Assembly: GCA_020284085.1 (NCBI GenBank)
Contig: JACEVL010000032.1
Span: forward strand, 1,437,001-1,501,000
DNA: 64,000 bases
Direction of reading: 5' to 3'
Origin: Aporrectodea caliginosa
Lineage: Eukaryota; Annelida; Clitellata; Crassiclitellata; Lumbricidae
The translations under genes and the position numbers were made by a program. Below the pieces are notes generated by a model. That model saw only the letters and a program-made list of their open reading frames with translations. It had not been told where the DNA came from and ran no database searches. The stretch's first letter is position 1. Each line of letters opens with the position of its first letter. Shown here piece after piece: positions 11,976-37,300 of this stretch.

Positions 11976-12845
11976 CTAATTCCCATCTGACAACCTGATG
12001 ATCACTAGTGCTAAAATGCTCCCCACGCTCATATTTTCTACCATATTTTCCTCAGTTGTTATGACTAGGTCCAAAATGTTGTCTCCTCTGGTTGGCTCCA
12101 TAACATGCTGTTGCATAAAGCTGGCATCAATAAAATCCAAGAATATCCTATCTTTTTCTCTCTCTCCTTCCAGTTTTTCCCAATCAATATGGTAGTTGAA
12201 GTCTCCCATGATCACGGATGTTTCCTTATTAGCCAATTCCAGGAGTTTGCACATCCCTTGATCAGCTTCTTCGGTCGCATCTGGTACCCTGTAGCAAACT
12301 CCCACCAGTATCTTAGACCTGTTTATTTGAATTTCACACCAGATGCTCTCCTTGAAGGTCTCATTGCTCATATCCCATCTCTCCACTGCATTAATATTGC
12401 TCTTAACATATAGCAAAACCCCTCCAGCCCCATGTCCCACTGATTTCTGGTTAGCTCTGTCCTTTCTAAATAATCTGTATCCATCTAGAGCTAGTTCGCT
12501 ATCTGTGATTTCCGGTTTTGTCCATGACTCTGCTATTCCAATTATGTCGGGTGACTCGTTATCTGCATACAATTCCAGTTCTGCTCGTTTTGTGATACTT
12601 ACAATACTCCTCACATTTGCAAACATACACTTTAGCATTTTCCTACCTTCAGTTTCCTTATATTTCCTGTCTTCACTACTGCACGTTTTCTTTTTTCCTG
12701 GCTTTTTGTCTTTATTTGTGTGACAGTTAGTGAGTCTTTTTACTGCACTAACTGTCTTCCCACCACGTTTAAAGTCTTCATCATGATGTATAGTTGTCTT
12801 GCAACCATGTCCGCACCTCGAGCATTCTGTCCGCACCTCGAGCAT
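11976..12845 (-). CDS. CR1 endonuclease domain frame (broken element)
   Basis: Open frame of 289 codons. It carries the N-terminal Cys/His-rich start (CSRCGHGCKTT) and an AP-endonuclease fold with catalytic Glu in IGIAESW and Asp/Asn in GDFN. The last ~15 residues are out of frame: a missing base near 12021 moves the expected SDHQVVRW motif to the next frame. Together with the RT frame it makes one ORF2. Confidence 0.85.
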   Translation of the reverse strand: MLEVRTECSRCGHGCKTTIHHDEDFKRGGKTVSAVKRLTNCHTNKDKKPGKKKTCSSEDRKYKETEGRKMLKCMFANVRSIVSITKRAELELYADNESPDIIGIAESWTKPEITDSELALDGYRLFRKDRANQKSVGHGAGGVLLYVKSNINAVERWDMSNETFKESIWCEIQINRSKILVGVCYRVPDATEEADQGMCKLLELANKETSVIMGDFNYHIDWEKLEGEREKDRIFLDFIDASFMQQHVMEPTRGDNILDLVITTEENMVENMSVGSILALVIIRLSDGN

Positions 12846-13119
12846 TCTTAAGTTACATGTATATATCTAAAGCTCTGTTGATAGGACGCTAGCTTTAATC
12901 TTTAGTTTCGTTAAACCAACCAACTCTGATTGTTGTCTACAACACCGAGATCACGTGTCACTGGCGTTGAGCAAAGAATCCGTCTTCGGTTGAAGTATTA
13001 GTCTACTTTGAGATATCATCCTCATCGATTGACCGGCTCTCTCATTTGGTATAGGTGAGGACGAGGCGAACTTACAGTTGATTTAGCGCCAATATCTTCA
13101 ATGAGAGTCCCATGAGAGT

Positions 13120-13161
13120 CCCATGGTGTCTTCGTGTGTGTGTGTGTGTGTGTGTGTATCT

Positions 13162-13209
<48 letters not shown>

Positions 13210-13700
13210 CAGACAGACAGACGGCTGTGTTTCAACTATTTCTGTGAGCTGATAGGCCTATATGTGGCAAGAGGGTATTAGCTTCAGTAAGACCAGAAGT
13301 GTCTCCTACACCTATTTCAGCGAAACCGTTCAGGAAACAACGGGAGTCACGGAACGCGTTTTCCAGTTGAATAGCATTTTAGCGTTAATTTGATAAGTAG
13401 CAATCTAGTGTCAGGGGTGTGATAGAAAGAAAGAGGGGACAGGAAGAGAGCGCAGAAGAGACAGAGATAGACAGACAGACATACAAGGACAGAGACAGAC
13501 AGAGAGACAGAGATAGAGAAACAGAGGGACAGAGAGACAGAGAGACAGAGCGAGACAGAGAGACAGAGAGAGACAGAGATAGAGACAGAGACAGAGACAG
13601 ACAGAGACAGAGACAGTGAGGCAGAGAGGCAGAGACACAGAGACACAGAGAGACGCAGAGACAGTGACAGTGACAGAGACACAGACACAGAGAAAGAGAG
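13120..13700. repeat. GT dinucleotide tract and GACAGA-type repeats
   Basis: A GT run of about 80 bp (13131-13208) is followed by GACA units. After ~200 bp of unique sequence comes a long GACAGA/GAGACA array (13430-13700). The Ser-Leu-Cys-Val frames on the minus strand are translations of this array. Confidence 0.9.
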
Positions 13701-14219
13701 TGCTATAGTTGGCTATGATTACCATCGCTATTTGTTTTTTTCTTTAACGTTTCCATTATAGGTAAGGCAGATTTAAATGTATCTGCAAAAGTAGCCATAT
13801 TTAAGTTAGTACTGAAACTAAAATTACAACTGCACTTACATTTCTAGCAATGTTCACTTGATTATTCACATGCATGTTAAATTAGGAGAAAAGGCGCTAC
13901 ATGATGGCCTTAGATCGATCGACTAGCCCTTTATCTAGGAGCAATTTATCTCGTACGAATTAAGCTTGGTTTTACGATCAGTGGCGGATAAATAACATCC
14001 TGTCCAGCAGACGGACGGACGGACCAACCGATGACCACAACCGATGACCACAATGAATTGGCCGTCGTTGCAGAGACGCTATATAGAATGAGCCATCAAC
14101 GTAGATCACCAGATGGCTGTAAAGTCGTTCACAAGAGACTCCTATTTCAAGCGGCAGGAATACATCTGCTGCAGACCCAGATGTCTACACACAGAATTCT
14201 ATGGCTCTATTTTTAATCT

Positions 14220-14665
14220 GACGCACACACACAGTGACTGTGAGGAAACACATTGACTCTGAGGAAATACATTGACTCCGAGGCATACACACATTGACTC
14301 TGAGGCACACACGCATTGACTCTGATGGAATACATTGACTCTGAGGAAACACATTGACTCTGAGGCATACACACATTGACTCTGAGGGAATACATTGACT
14401 CTGAGGAAACACATTGACTCTGAGGCATACACACATTGACTGCAGTGAACGTTAGCAAAACATTAACGCAAAGCCCACTCAATAACTCTGAGGAACGCGC
14501 ATTTACCAATACATTAGCTGAATTGAGTCTGAACAGACGGATTGAGTCTGAAACACACACATTAACTCCGAGGCACACTATTAACTCTGAGGCGCATACA
14601 TTGCCCTTAAGTCATACACATCGACACAGAAACTGACATTGACTCTGAGGCCCACGCATTGATTT
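14220..14665. repeat. Minisatellite built on ACATTGACTCTGAGG
   Basis: About 15 imperfect units of roughly 20-24 bp share the core CATTGACTCTGAGG with spacers CATACACA, GAAACA or GAATA. Order decays after 14440. It explains all open frames here. Confidence 0.9.
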
Positions 14666-15990
14666 CTACATCTATACACGACGTTTCTTCTTGAACTCCT
14701 TCAAAGCCAAAGATCTGGTGCTAATGAAAAATGTATGCGGTCGGGTTGTTGTCGGTCTCTTGTTTTCTCGTCTTCTTGACAACTAAGGGTCTGTGTCAAT
14801 GATAAGTAAGAGTCTGTCGATGTACGGGCGGGCGGCAAACAGCTCCATAGCATGCAGTACGCGTAGAATGGGACGCATGGGACTCGTTTCTGTCTCCTAG
14901 ACTCTTGGATCAGTCCAATCATACCTGAGTCGACTGCAGGAGAAGAATTCGGGGAACATTGTACGTGGTACCGATTTATTTGCGACGGGAACTAACGACG
15001 TGTATTCAGCGGAGACTGAAGCAATTACGTGTTAACAGCTTTCGAGATCTTTTCCATCTGTTACACGACTTGAATTTCTTTCCTTTTTTGTGCTCAGAGC
15101 AATTATAGTCTGCAGTTAGCTTATCTATCATCCAAAACGTTTGGTTTGATCTCACGTCCAATTCCACCAACCTATCAGCGAAATTAAACTCACGACCACT
15201 ATCTAATTTGTATGTTTGCTTACTATAGTATTGCACCTTGTAAGTCTAAGCGCAATGTATTTCTGGCTAACTAGTAAAAACATTTAATGTGCTTTAAAAT
15301 TATATGCTGCTTTTTATAAGGCATGCAGACACTTTTTGCAATGTGCTGAGTCAGGATGTCCAAACGAAAGCGATGGAAGAGTTCTCCGTCGGGCAGCACT
15401 CACATACACGTACAGTAGATGCTGGCCAACGCAACTTTTTCACGTTTGATGGTTGACACCATGTTTAGAATTCGAATGCCCATCTGCTCTAGGAAATTAG
15501 AATGGCCCTGCGCCAGCAACGGTCACATCGCAGTCTCGTGCTTTGTAAATCTCATGTTCGTATTTTTGTAACAAGATATTGCTTGGCTTCGTTTTGATAA
15601 TTCGCCTTTCTTTACTTCGACTTCCTCTTACAATAGTTTCACCTGGCCTTGATATATAATGCAATACAATATAATATAAAACAATGACTAGACCTTTTCA
15701 TCATTTTAGACTGCCTTACTTTCTGGTACTTTTTCTGTGCCTTACTTCGATACTAGCATATTTAATTGAACTATTAACCCTGCGACCTTTACCTTGCTCT
15801 ATAATGATCTGTGATTCGCAGTTTAAACTTGCACATCTATTTAACCTCATGACCACTGCGTTATAGCTTATCTCAGGCAGTGTTTAATGCATTTCCATTG
15901 AACCCTGCCTGATGACCCCTGAACTCTGCCTGATGACCCCTGCGTAGATATCGCCCCTAGACACAGACCCTTGATTGTGTTGTTCTTCTT
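14666..15990. other. No gene recognised; intron upstream of aquaporin coding exon 1
   Basis: Unique, mostly AT-rich DNA. A short direct repeat of CCTGATGACCCCTG lies at 15905-15945. No exon with paired splice signals was found. Confidence 0.45.
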
Positions 15991-16055
15991 GTCCTCCGCA
16001 GCTGAGACCACCAAGAGAGTGCTGTGCATCGGTCAGAGAGTCCTTCTCTTCCTCG

Positions 16056-28309
<12,254 letters not shown>

Positions 28310-28439
28310 TTCCACAATTCAACTCCGCTCACGGAGTAACACACAAAACCTACCATTCCAAAGTTGCCCCTCCCTCCCTCCTCCACTCCGTTCCTGCCAC
28401 GTGCCTCTCTATAGACTTGTTTCTAGGGGTTTTAGAGAG

Positions 28440-28535
28440 GGGATTGAGAGACAGAGACAGACGACAGACAGAGACAGTGAGAGAGAGAGAAAGAGAGACA
28501 GACAGAGACAGACAGAAAGAGACAGAGAGAGGAGC
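28440..28535. repeat. GACAGA-type repeat in aquaporin 3' untranslated region
   Basis: Imperfect GAGACA/GACAGA units about 130 bp past the aquaporin stop codon, probably within its 3' untranslated region. Confidence 0.8.
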
Positions 28536-28619
28536 GAACAGAACAAAATTGTGCATAATTGCGAACAATTATTGCACGATACAAAAATTTATGAAACTCC
28601 CAGACCTACAGCTTAATTA

Positions 28620-30210
28620 AGTAAGTATTCAGTTGATTTAAAGTCATTGATTTTTTTTCTAATTCTTTTTGTTTGTGTTTCTTTTCTGTTGACGAATTGA
28701 ATCTGTCACCATCTAAATTTGTATGGTTTGCTGAAGGCAGTGTCAGGTGGTTGCAAGAAATAATAAGCAAATAAACAACAATTTATCTAGCATACTAATT
28801 TCACATAATTAGCTGTGACTCCAACGTCTACCTGGGATCAAAGGCGGCTATGTTTTCACATGTCACGGCGCTACTTCTCATAGAAAACTGGCAACCGGAT
28901 ATTTAACACACAAGTCACTCGTTGCAAGGCAAGAAGTCGTCTATTTTATAACAGAATTTCTTTAGATGTTATAAGAAACGACCAATTACATCTGGATCTC
29001 CGCAGTTAAATAAGACTGGTGGAGGGTCTAAGCTAAGGCCAAATGGAGCAATTGATTTTATTATAATTAATTAATTAATCAATCAATCAATTAGATTGAT
29101 CTGAATCGAGTCGAGCAAAATCACGGTTGTAAATGCACCATTATGTAGAAACCGTAAATAGCCTATCACGACCAATTTTGTAATTCCTCGCAGTTATCGG
29201 CCTTCGTGTGGGAAAACGCTCCAATTGCAGTGGACTACAGCCAGCTACAAAAAGCTTAGTTTAAAGCTTTTAAGGCGTTTTCGGAATCAAAGAACACATT
29301 CTAGATAAACGCCTACGGTCGTTCTTGCAGTATTTACATTGAATAATTTGCCTGGAGACATTTAGACTATGCGATATGGGACCCTTGCGAAGGGTTTTTA
29401 TCGGCTGAACCTTTCTCAAGTTGCCAAGCTGGTAAAACCATTAGATCAACGCCCTTATTAGACCACGTGTTTAGGTGCTTTATAAATTAGAATAAACTAC
29501 TCTGACTGCTGCATAAATATATCCCACGTATCCCATATATCCTGATTATTCTGGCTGTTCGTGTATTATCTTGAATGATTGATATAAGCAAGACGAGAAA
29601 CAAACCTCCAGTATTAGAATAAGGATAGCAGACCCAAATTGTGCGCATTGCTTTTTGGGGCGGATTCCTTTTGGGTACAAAGTCCTTTGGGTGAGATATG
29701 AAGACAAGATAGCTTGAAAACTTTTTGTCTCTACGCCTAAAATCATCTCCACCCAAAATGGCGGTCTAACAGCATAAAGAAGCCGTCTCAAAGTTCGACA
29801 GCCTGTTTAAGTAGAAGCTTGTATACATAAGACTGTTTTAGTTTACAGAGGCGACAGTTTGCTTATCATAAGACTTCCAATTAAGAAACAAAGTAACATT
29901 ACATTTACCCTCGTGATAAATTATCAATCAACAAATTAATCATTGACAAACTTGTATAGATTACACTACATGTCGGATGACAATGCAAACCTACAAATTG
30001 TAATTCTATTTTATTTATTTATTTATTTCAACCACCTGTGATGTGTGCAAGGTCAGTCAATCAGAATGGCATGCAGGGGAACGAACCGGAGTTACGCATA
30101 GAACCGCGTAAATGGCACGTGATTCAAGACTTTCTGTTTCAAGTGTTTTCGTGGCTTTGGTTCTGTTTTTTCTGTTTCCTTAGTTTTATTTTGTTCTTCA
30201 TTTACGTTAA
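28620..30210. other. No gene recognised
   Basis: AT-rich sequence after the aquaporin 3' end. AATAAA at 28770 is a possible cleavage signal. No coding exon or complete mobile element seen. Confidence 0.45.
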
Positions 30211-30224
30211 TTGTGTGTTTCAGA

Positions 30225-30500
30225 ACTAAGTTGTTCCGTCCAAAGTTTCCCTGCTGCAGTCCAAAAGAGGGACAGTGAGACCGCTTCGAAAGCGACCGGT
30301 GGCCATGGCCTTCCCCCTCCTCCTCGTCCTCCTCTTCCTCATTCTCAATCTCACCATCCCCGTCCAGACTCTTCTCCCAATCGATGCTACAGAAGCCACG
30401 AGGTCCACAGTCATATTCTCAACGATGAAGACGAACAATGTCCGGAGCATAATAAACAAAAGTCCGTCTGCGATTGTATTGTCCTGTATTAGATGAAACA
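30225..30500 (+). other. Exon-like GC-rich block of unknown role
   Basis: An acceptor-like GTGTGTTTCAG (ending 30224) opens a GC-rich stretch. Two frames stay open to stops near 30490. One encodes a Pro-rich peptide ending CDCIVLY. The other starts MAFPLLLVLLFLILNLTIPV, which resembles a signal peptide, and has about 63 codons. It could be an alternative 3' exon of the aquaporin, a small secreted peptide, or chance from CTC-rich sequence. I do not recognise either protein. Confidence 0.2.
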
Positions 30501-31768
30501 CGGGCGAGGCCGACAAGTTGTGCGGGGGTTATCAAAGCCTCCCGTAGCTTCCCTCTTGGAATTAGGTGGAAAAGTTTGGGGTAGGTTTTAGTGGAAGAGA
30601 TTAGCTGCAGAATATGCGTGTTAAGATAATAGTTCTGTAGACCTAAACCTTCGAAAGTCGCTTACCGACAAGAATTGCCAGCTTGTTGCCTGCTTAATTT
30701 ATTCATTCATTTCTACGTAGCAATTCCGAAAGTCGTGTCGCTTACAACTGGGACTTTAGCTACTCTGACGTCTGGCCTCGCCCGTCATAAGCTGAAAATT
30801 AGATATACAACCAGCTAACAAGCAAGTAGCCGATATAACTCGCTTGTTGTGAAAACTGTACATAGGCAACCTTCTCGCTAGATTATTTTGTATCAGATTG
30901 TCCAAAGTAGGCTAAGCCTCTCCTACTATAGCATAAATTGCATCCCTTAATAGTTGTTCACAATTAAATGTATATAAACTGGATGTTCTGAAAACTGGTG
31001 GTGGAATTTTTACTTCGTTAAGTCAATGCTTTGGCGACGTGCAGATTGCATTCGAACTACAATGCATACTATCGCATACGGCTTCATATTGCTTATCGCG
31101 CCAAGCCTTTTATCAGTACATGTACATGTATATAGGTTCATAGCTCATTCATTTAGGAAAGCATAACAGCTTGCATGACTGGCACGTATGGGTAGTGACT
31201 GGCTTTTCTAATGTCTTTAAGAAATGCTAAAGAATTGTAATAAAGTCTGTGGTCTAAATTGATTAACCCAGCTTCGCAGTAATAGGCTGGTTAAATCTGG
31301 GAACAGTCTATGAATTGCCTATATATTTTATCTGATAAATTATGCAGAGTCGATTAGGGACAAGCGCGACTTATCTGTAGCACTTTGTTTCAGTGGAATT
31401 CCGACTCAGTGAAGACAACGTTTCACAACTCTTCATGTGCTCGAATGCGTCATCGTATAACAGGCTAAAGACAAAGTTCGTTGCTCGACATTTATTAAAC
31501 TAATAAATTGTTGTCTTCGAAGATTGGCTGGCTGTTAATTATCTTAATTTCTGTACAATGTCATCGAATAACGGCGCAGCAGGTAGCCTACGTCGTGATA
31601 ATCAGATACGGCACGTATAAAGTTTTATAGGCGAGATAATCTATAATAGTGCGATAGCAAGTCTACAACACGTAGGCCTATAGGCCTATTTCTCAAAAAT
31701 GTGGTCGTTGTTGTAATAGTACTGAAAAGCAGACACGGCAGAAACAAACGGTAAAACTGCCGTTGTAT
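30501..31768. other. No gene recognised
   Basis: Unique AT-rich intergenic DNA; two adjoining TAGGCCTA palindromes near 31675. No other feature supported. Confidence 0.45.
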
Positions 31769-31769
31769 G

Positions 31770-31990
31770 GCTGTATTAATAATAATGACAATTTATATGG
31801 CGCCGTAACGCGTCATACCGCTACAAGGGCGCCTCACATACAACTAATCAGCAGGATACGCCTTGGCAAACAAATAAGTTTTAGTTTAGATTTGAAGGCG
31901 TCTACTGAGTCGGCCAATCTGATGACGGTGGAAGACTGTTCCAGCATCTGGGACTGGCACTGTATTGGAACTGGCAGACGAACTTGACAA
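31770..31990 (-). pseudogene. L2-type LINE 3' end fragment
   Basis: On the minus strand, in shifted frames, it reads WNSLPP, then IRLADSVDAFKSKL, the conserved end of L2-group reverse transcriptases. This is followed by the tail GGCGCCATATAAATTGTC and ATT units. The same GCGC-TATAAAT tail follows other LINE relics in this window. Broken. Confidence 0.6.
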
Positions 31991-32789
31991 CGACCACGCT
32001 TAGAGATGAAGGTGATTGAGCACTCGATGTATTTACGACAAGATGGATAACTTTGTATGCAACCGTTTTATACATCATGTAATCTATCGGACTGTAATGC
32101 GTCTTGCCACAATTGTACTGTTGTGGCTACATGTGCCTGTTTTTTTACCCAAAGTATAAGTAGGAACGCAAACAAGGAAAGCAATGAAGTAAGTAAGGTG
32201 CCAAGTCAGCGAGCAGAGTGGACTCGAGGTGAACTAGTGGGAGAATAGGGAAAATTAGCGAGCGAGGATTCAAGTGAGAGAGGGGTACAAGTGAGAGAGT
32301 TAGTGAGCGAGTGTAGCAAGTACGGTCAGTTTAACGTCGGTTAATCGTGCATCTGGAATTGTCATCTAAGCAAAGGGTTACCCGTCTTGTATAGGATACT
32401 GCAATAAAGTGTAGCACACTAACGGCTGTTATTATGAGACATTGCAATCGATTACATAATGAGCTGTGACACAAGCGTTTTACTGGAACATCATATTGCA
32501 GCCTTTCCAATAGTTTTACAAATTTTTCGATAGTTTACTAATTTAAGAGCAGTTATACCAGAACTAGTTCTACTGGTGATAGTGGATGAATTAGTAGGAA
32601 AATGAACAGGAGGGCACATATGCAATACCGTTGTTTCATACAACGTGCAGACCTCATTCATGCAAACGATGTTGTACATTTATTTATGCCTACGTAACTT
32701 GGCAATTAAACTGAACCTATGCTAACCAAAAATAATCAAAACTAAGATGTGGAATCGTGGACCGAGTCAAATAGCAAAACGGTTCAGTG
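31991..32789. other. No gene recognised
   Basis: Non-coding. A short GTGAGAGAG repeat lies at about 32268-32300. No exon seen. Confidence 0.45.
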
Positions 32790-33165
32790 CATTTAACAGC
32801 GAACAACACATGCAACTAAACAAACGGAACAAATATATATCGAGCAATTCATGCAAAAATTCGATTCTTATAATTAATCATCTGGAACAAAAAGAGATAT
32901 AGCAATTTGTGCACAAAATATCGATTCTTGTAATTAAACATCTGTAGCAAAAATAGATCTAGCAAATCATGATTCCTATATTAAACAAATTGAGCAAAAA
33001 TAGATCTTACAAGTCGTACATCAATTCTCATTCCTACATTAACCGTTGGAGCCAAATAGAACTTGCAGCCTAATTCATACACACATTTTGATTCTTGCAT
33101 TAAACAATGGGAGCAAAACTAGATATATAGCAGGTCACGCACCAACTTAGATTCCAGATTAAACT
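32790..33165. repeat. Degenerate ~60-65-bp tandem repeat
   Basis: About six diverged units share AGCAAAAATAGATCTAGCAA-like and CGATTCTTGTAATTAAACA-like parts. Old array, no coding potential. Confidence 0.7.
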
Positions 33166-34081
33166 TAGTAGTATGTATTTGGAATATCTTTAAGCTCTCG
33201 AGCTTACAATTTTGTTTTAACGTAAATTTTGTCCTACTGCTGCACACATACCCATACCCTTTGTGGATCCTCTGTAAATTTAGGGTCTGCTAATGGAATC
33301 AATAACTTTCCCTCCAACTTCTCCTTAATCCTCTTGATCTTCCTGAATTCCTGCGATAACCTAGTCATTCCTACATTGTAAAATCTTCAAACAGAACCGT
33401 TTACTAGTATTCCAGCCAGCAAAAAGCAGGGCAGCATTACCGCCAGATGTCTGAATGTCGCTTAGGTGAACTGCCTAGTTGCTCATCTAGAGCAAAATAT
33501 ATACACAACAACCTATGGTTTGAGAATGCAAGTTAACGAGACTGCAAAAATACAACAAGCGCAGTTGCAATTAAACGCGAATTCCGTTCAAAGAGGACAA
33601 CTTCTGATGTCACACTGTTCCCATAGTTCATTTTATTCTGACAATGCATCACATTGGTTTTAATCACTTGCACTATATAACCCATCTGGCTTTTAATGCA
33701 GCCAGACGAACTATATCCAAGTTATAGGCTATCAATTGCATTGTGGCCGGTAGCAGCGGAAGAAAAACCTGGCGCAAAACTTAAAGTCTGTTTGCGTCTT
33801 CAACGGAAAATTGTCTAAACCAGTGAAAAGTTTTGAAAACCATCGTAGAAATTGTCTATAGCATTTCCTGCCCCATCGATATAATTTACGACAATCATTT
33901 GTAACATTGCCATTGCGTCTCCACATCGGCCAATATATAGACCTAAGACAAACGACCCTATTAACTCTTAATTTAACTAATTTCTTAAACTTGTCATTCG
34001 CGCACAACGTCATACAGGCATATTTTCGCGGTTTAATAAATTTCCAAAATTATCAGGTGCTGTCTTTATCTTGCAAAGTTC
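32991..34081. other. No gene recognised
   Basis: Sequence 3' of the diverged IFRD gene, including the end of the degenerate tandem array. A TTTATT at about 33631 could be a minus-strand AATAAA for that gene. No other feature. Confidence 0.4.
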
Positions 34082-34286
34082 AAACAGGACATGCAAAATC
34101 AAGTAAACCAATCAGAACTATCGAACAGGACATGCAAAACCAAGTAAACCAAGCAGAACTATCGAACAGGACATGCAAAATCAAGTAAACCAAGCAGAAC
34201 TATCGAACAGGACATGCAAAATCAAGTAAACCAAGCAGAACTATCGAACAGGACATGCAAAATCAAGTAAACCAAGCAGAACTATC
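34082..34286. repeat. 41-bp minisatellite, five copies
   Basis: Five head-to-tail copies of a 41-bp unit beginning GAACAGGACATGCAAAATCA and ending GCAGAACTATC. The inner copies are almost identical, so expansion is recent. It lies 110 bp past the stop codon of the diverged IFRD gene, possibly in its 3' untranslated region. Confidence 0.95.
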
Positions 34287-34396
34287 GAACAAGAAAATCA
34301 GTGGTAATGATACATGGTAGTTTAATGGATCGAACAGAAAGACGACCGAATCGTTCATAGGGTAACCATTCTTCTAAGTTTGATCAGTTCCTGGGG

Positions 34397-37300
34397 TCAC
34401 CAATCCTCCCCATATTTGAAGTCTCTGTTGCACTGCCTGTCCTTGGTACGCTGTTTCGAAGTATCATCGCCATATAAACGCTAAGAACGCAAACAACAAT
34501 CAAGCTTAATGCAAAATACTACAAAAGACCAGTTTTATTTTAAATTGACCAGACCTGCTAACAGTCAAATAACATTAGGCCTAGGTCATGGCCCTCTGGG
34601 CCAACATCTAGACGGTCATGCCTATAGGGCCCTAGGCAGATTGTAAAAGTGAGAAACAAATTAAGTAGGCCTATCTATCATTGTGCACCGTCATATTACA
34701 TCATAATATTATCTCATAAATATTTACATCATATTCTTAAACGTACCTTCTCGTGTTTGGCAGGTTTACATTCGCCAAGCGAAGATGACTTCTTGACTAA
34801 CGCTCCTCCCAGTGACAGGTTCCTTCTCACCAATTCGTTTTTCTAAAAAACACAGCAGCAGTATGCGTATTTTAAGCTATACATTTTACAAGAAAAACTA
34901 ATCACAAGATCTTCTTGTTGCCAAATTGTACAAAGTTTTGCATTGAATATTGGAAATGGATGGAGTTTTGCTGTTTAACACACACTGCATTAAGCTAGGG
35001 CCTACATGTGAAGTTAAATTAATGAAACAGTGTAGACATTTTGGAAAATAGACTCATTTATGAACCAAATAAATAAGGCTACAACACATTTATTAAAACA
35101 GAAACAGAAACAAAACAGAAAAGAACTTGTCACAACTATTTTTCGAGTTTCTATAAAGTGATCGTTGATGTAAGAGTTGGCCTATCGTAGTTCTTCTGCC
35201 CCTCGTGGATCTCGTTTATTTTTGAACGGAATTCGGCGGCATTTCCATGAAGCCTCGCCGCTCATAGACCAATCTACTTGTTCAAGACTTGGACATGATT
35301 CCCAGCTGAAACTCGAGTCTCAGACTTATGTACTTAAACTCCACAGTTGCGTTGGTGATCATTCATTAACCACAAAACGATGCAGGCATGCAGCACCACA
35401 TTAAGGGAATTTGATTGCGTAGTAGTAGTATTCAAACGGTTACGATTGTAAATCTTACAATTACCAATCGGGCTCAGCAGTCAGCATTACTCAACTTACT
35501 TTTCGTCTTCAAGCATCACAAAACAGCAGCTCCACTAGACATTCTCTCCACTCACCTGCAAGTGGCTGTTCATGCTGGAGCCAAGAAAGCGACAGAGGGC
35601 TTTGTATCGAATCTGATGAACCCACGAGTGAATGTAAACAACTTCATTCCGATGAAACTGATCAGAAAACACAAAGCCATTGTCCATTGAAGCAAACGTA
35701 CGAGCTCCTGAGTAGGTTGCTTGAAGAGGCGCTATATAAATTCTCATAATGAATGAATGAATGAATGAATGAATGCGTACGAGCACATCGATTACATGGT
35801 AAGATTAACTAGAGTGCGCTATAGTCAAGTGATTAGAGTGCTGGACTGTCAGTCAAGAGGTTGGAGGGAGAAATTTGTTTCAAGGTGTCTGTCTGCTCCA
35901 ACTGCCAACTCCGCTATTACTAGTAGACTGACCGTACACTGTTGGTGAAAAGATGAGACGGCGAGACAGAGGAATGCATGACCATGCGTCCTCATATGCC
36001 GAGACCAAAAAGTAGAGTCGCTAACACTTCATACCCATTGTTGTCCCTATTCCTCCTCCTCCCCTCTTCGTCCTCCTTCTCTTTCTCCTCCTCCCCTCAT
36101 CATCGTCCTCCTCCTCATACCCATTGTTGCCCCATTCCTCCTCCTCCTCCCTCTCTTCATCCTCCTCTCCTTCTCATCCTCGTTCTCCACATACCAATTT
36201 TTTGCCCCATCCTCCTCCTCTTCCTCTTCGCACTCTTCGTCCTACTCCTCCTACTCCTCCTCTTACACCTTCTCTTTTTCCTCTTCTTCCTCTATAGTCA
36301 ACATGAACAACACCACATATATTGATTTACAAAATTCTAGTTTATAAAAGGACCACGTTTGGATGCAAAATGTAATCATGTCGGCCTACTTTCTCTCACC
36401 TGGATGTCAGATTTGTCAAACTGTCTCGATTCCACGGATACAAGAATTGCTTTGAAGCACGATTTCTGCTCACACTGATCCTTTTTCGATTCGTTCTTTC
36501 TGCCGCTTTCAGCCAACGACTTCAGAGTCTGACACAGCTCGTCAAAACCGCCATCTTCGAAGTCCTTCCACACAGGAACAGAATTGCCACATAACCTCCA
36601 AGAAAGTTCTACCTAGCCTTATCCCCTCTATCTAACCTTGTAAAAAAATTCAATGTTAATGCAGTCTTGACAAGTGAGACGGACAATTTAGTTGAATTGT
36701 TGCAGTGCAAAACCTATAGTTGCTGACAGCGTAGGAATGATAATCCTTCAAAACACAATCCTTTGTTTTGAGACACAGTTCTAAATAGAATAATGATGTC
36801 ATCAGATTTTAACTTTACAACAAAACTCGAATAATGAAACTCTTTTAAATGCCTAATATGCATAAAGTGTCAGAGATTCTATATTCATGTGAAATAGCAA
36901 TGATCAAATAGACATAACTCACAGACATCCTGTGCTCGGATGTCTGATGCATTCAACAGAGGTGATGAAAGCCCTAACCTGAAAATCCTTTCATTATTTC
37001 AACAATTAATTGGCAATAGAATCGACTTCTGTATCGCCGTCTACATTGGTCTTCGAGTAGTATAATAGAATGGAAGGTGCCCTATGCTTCTTATGGTACA
37101 CCTAGTGTAATGCAACACTGTTTCTCGTCTCTTGTGTCACGATATGCCTGGCATCATCGCCTGTCTGTTACGATTCAAGCGCCGTTGCCAATTATACCGA
37201 AGGCGTCACTTTGTGATCGCCTCTGAGTAAATAACTTTAAAGGGTGCTAATTAAATTATACATCATATTTTGTCATGCAAAGGTCTTGGAATGAGACCAG

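Larger units (their letters stand above)
9717..12850 (-). mobile_element. CR1-clade LINE, nearly complete ORF2, 5' truncated
   Basis: Non-LTR retrotransposon on the minus strand. The 5' part (12845-11976) is an apurinic-type endonuclease with MFANVRSI, IGIAESW and GDFNYHIDWE. The remainder (to 9994) is a reverse transcriptase with NYRPVSLTSV, VIYLDFAKAFDKVPH, GVPQGSVLGPLLF and the catalytic FADD. Two single-base frameshifts break it. One is in a C run at 12021-12024, where the endonuclease SDH motif continues in another frame. The other is in an A run at 10001-10005, after which the frame resumes with ELAPNKATRGHRYKLF and ends at the stop 9815-9817. The 3' end is a TTATG microsatellite (9718-9747). 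No ORF1 is seen, so it is 5' truncated at about the ORF2 start. A tandem ~19-bp repeat marks the 5' edge. Confidence 0.93.

Noticed and set aside
33732..34013. Minus-strand 93-codon frame first considered as the last exon of the diverged IFRD gene
   Set aside because: A better exon (34397-34480) has a proper acceptor, the right phase and the K-x-R-T-K-x-R end shared with the intact copy.
34082..34286. Five evenly spaced repeats, possible CRISPR-like array
   Set aside because: Direct 41-bp tandem repeats with no unique spacers, in a eukaryotic genome; a minisatellite.
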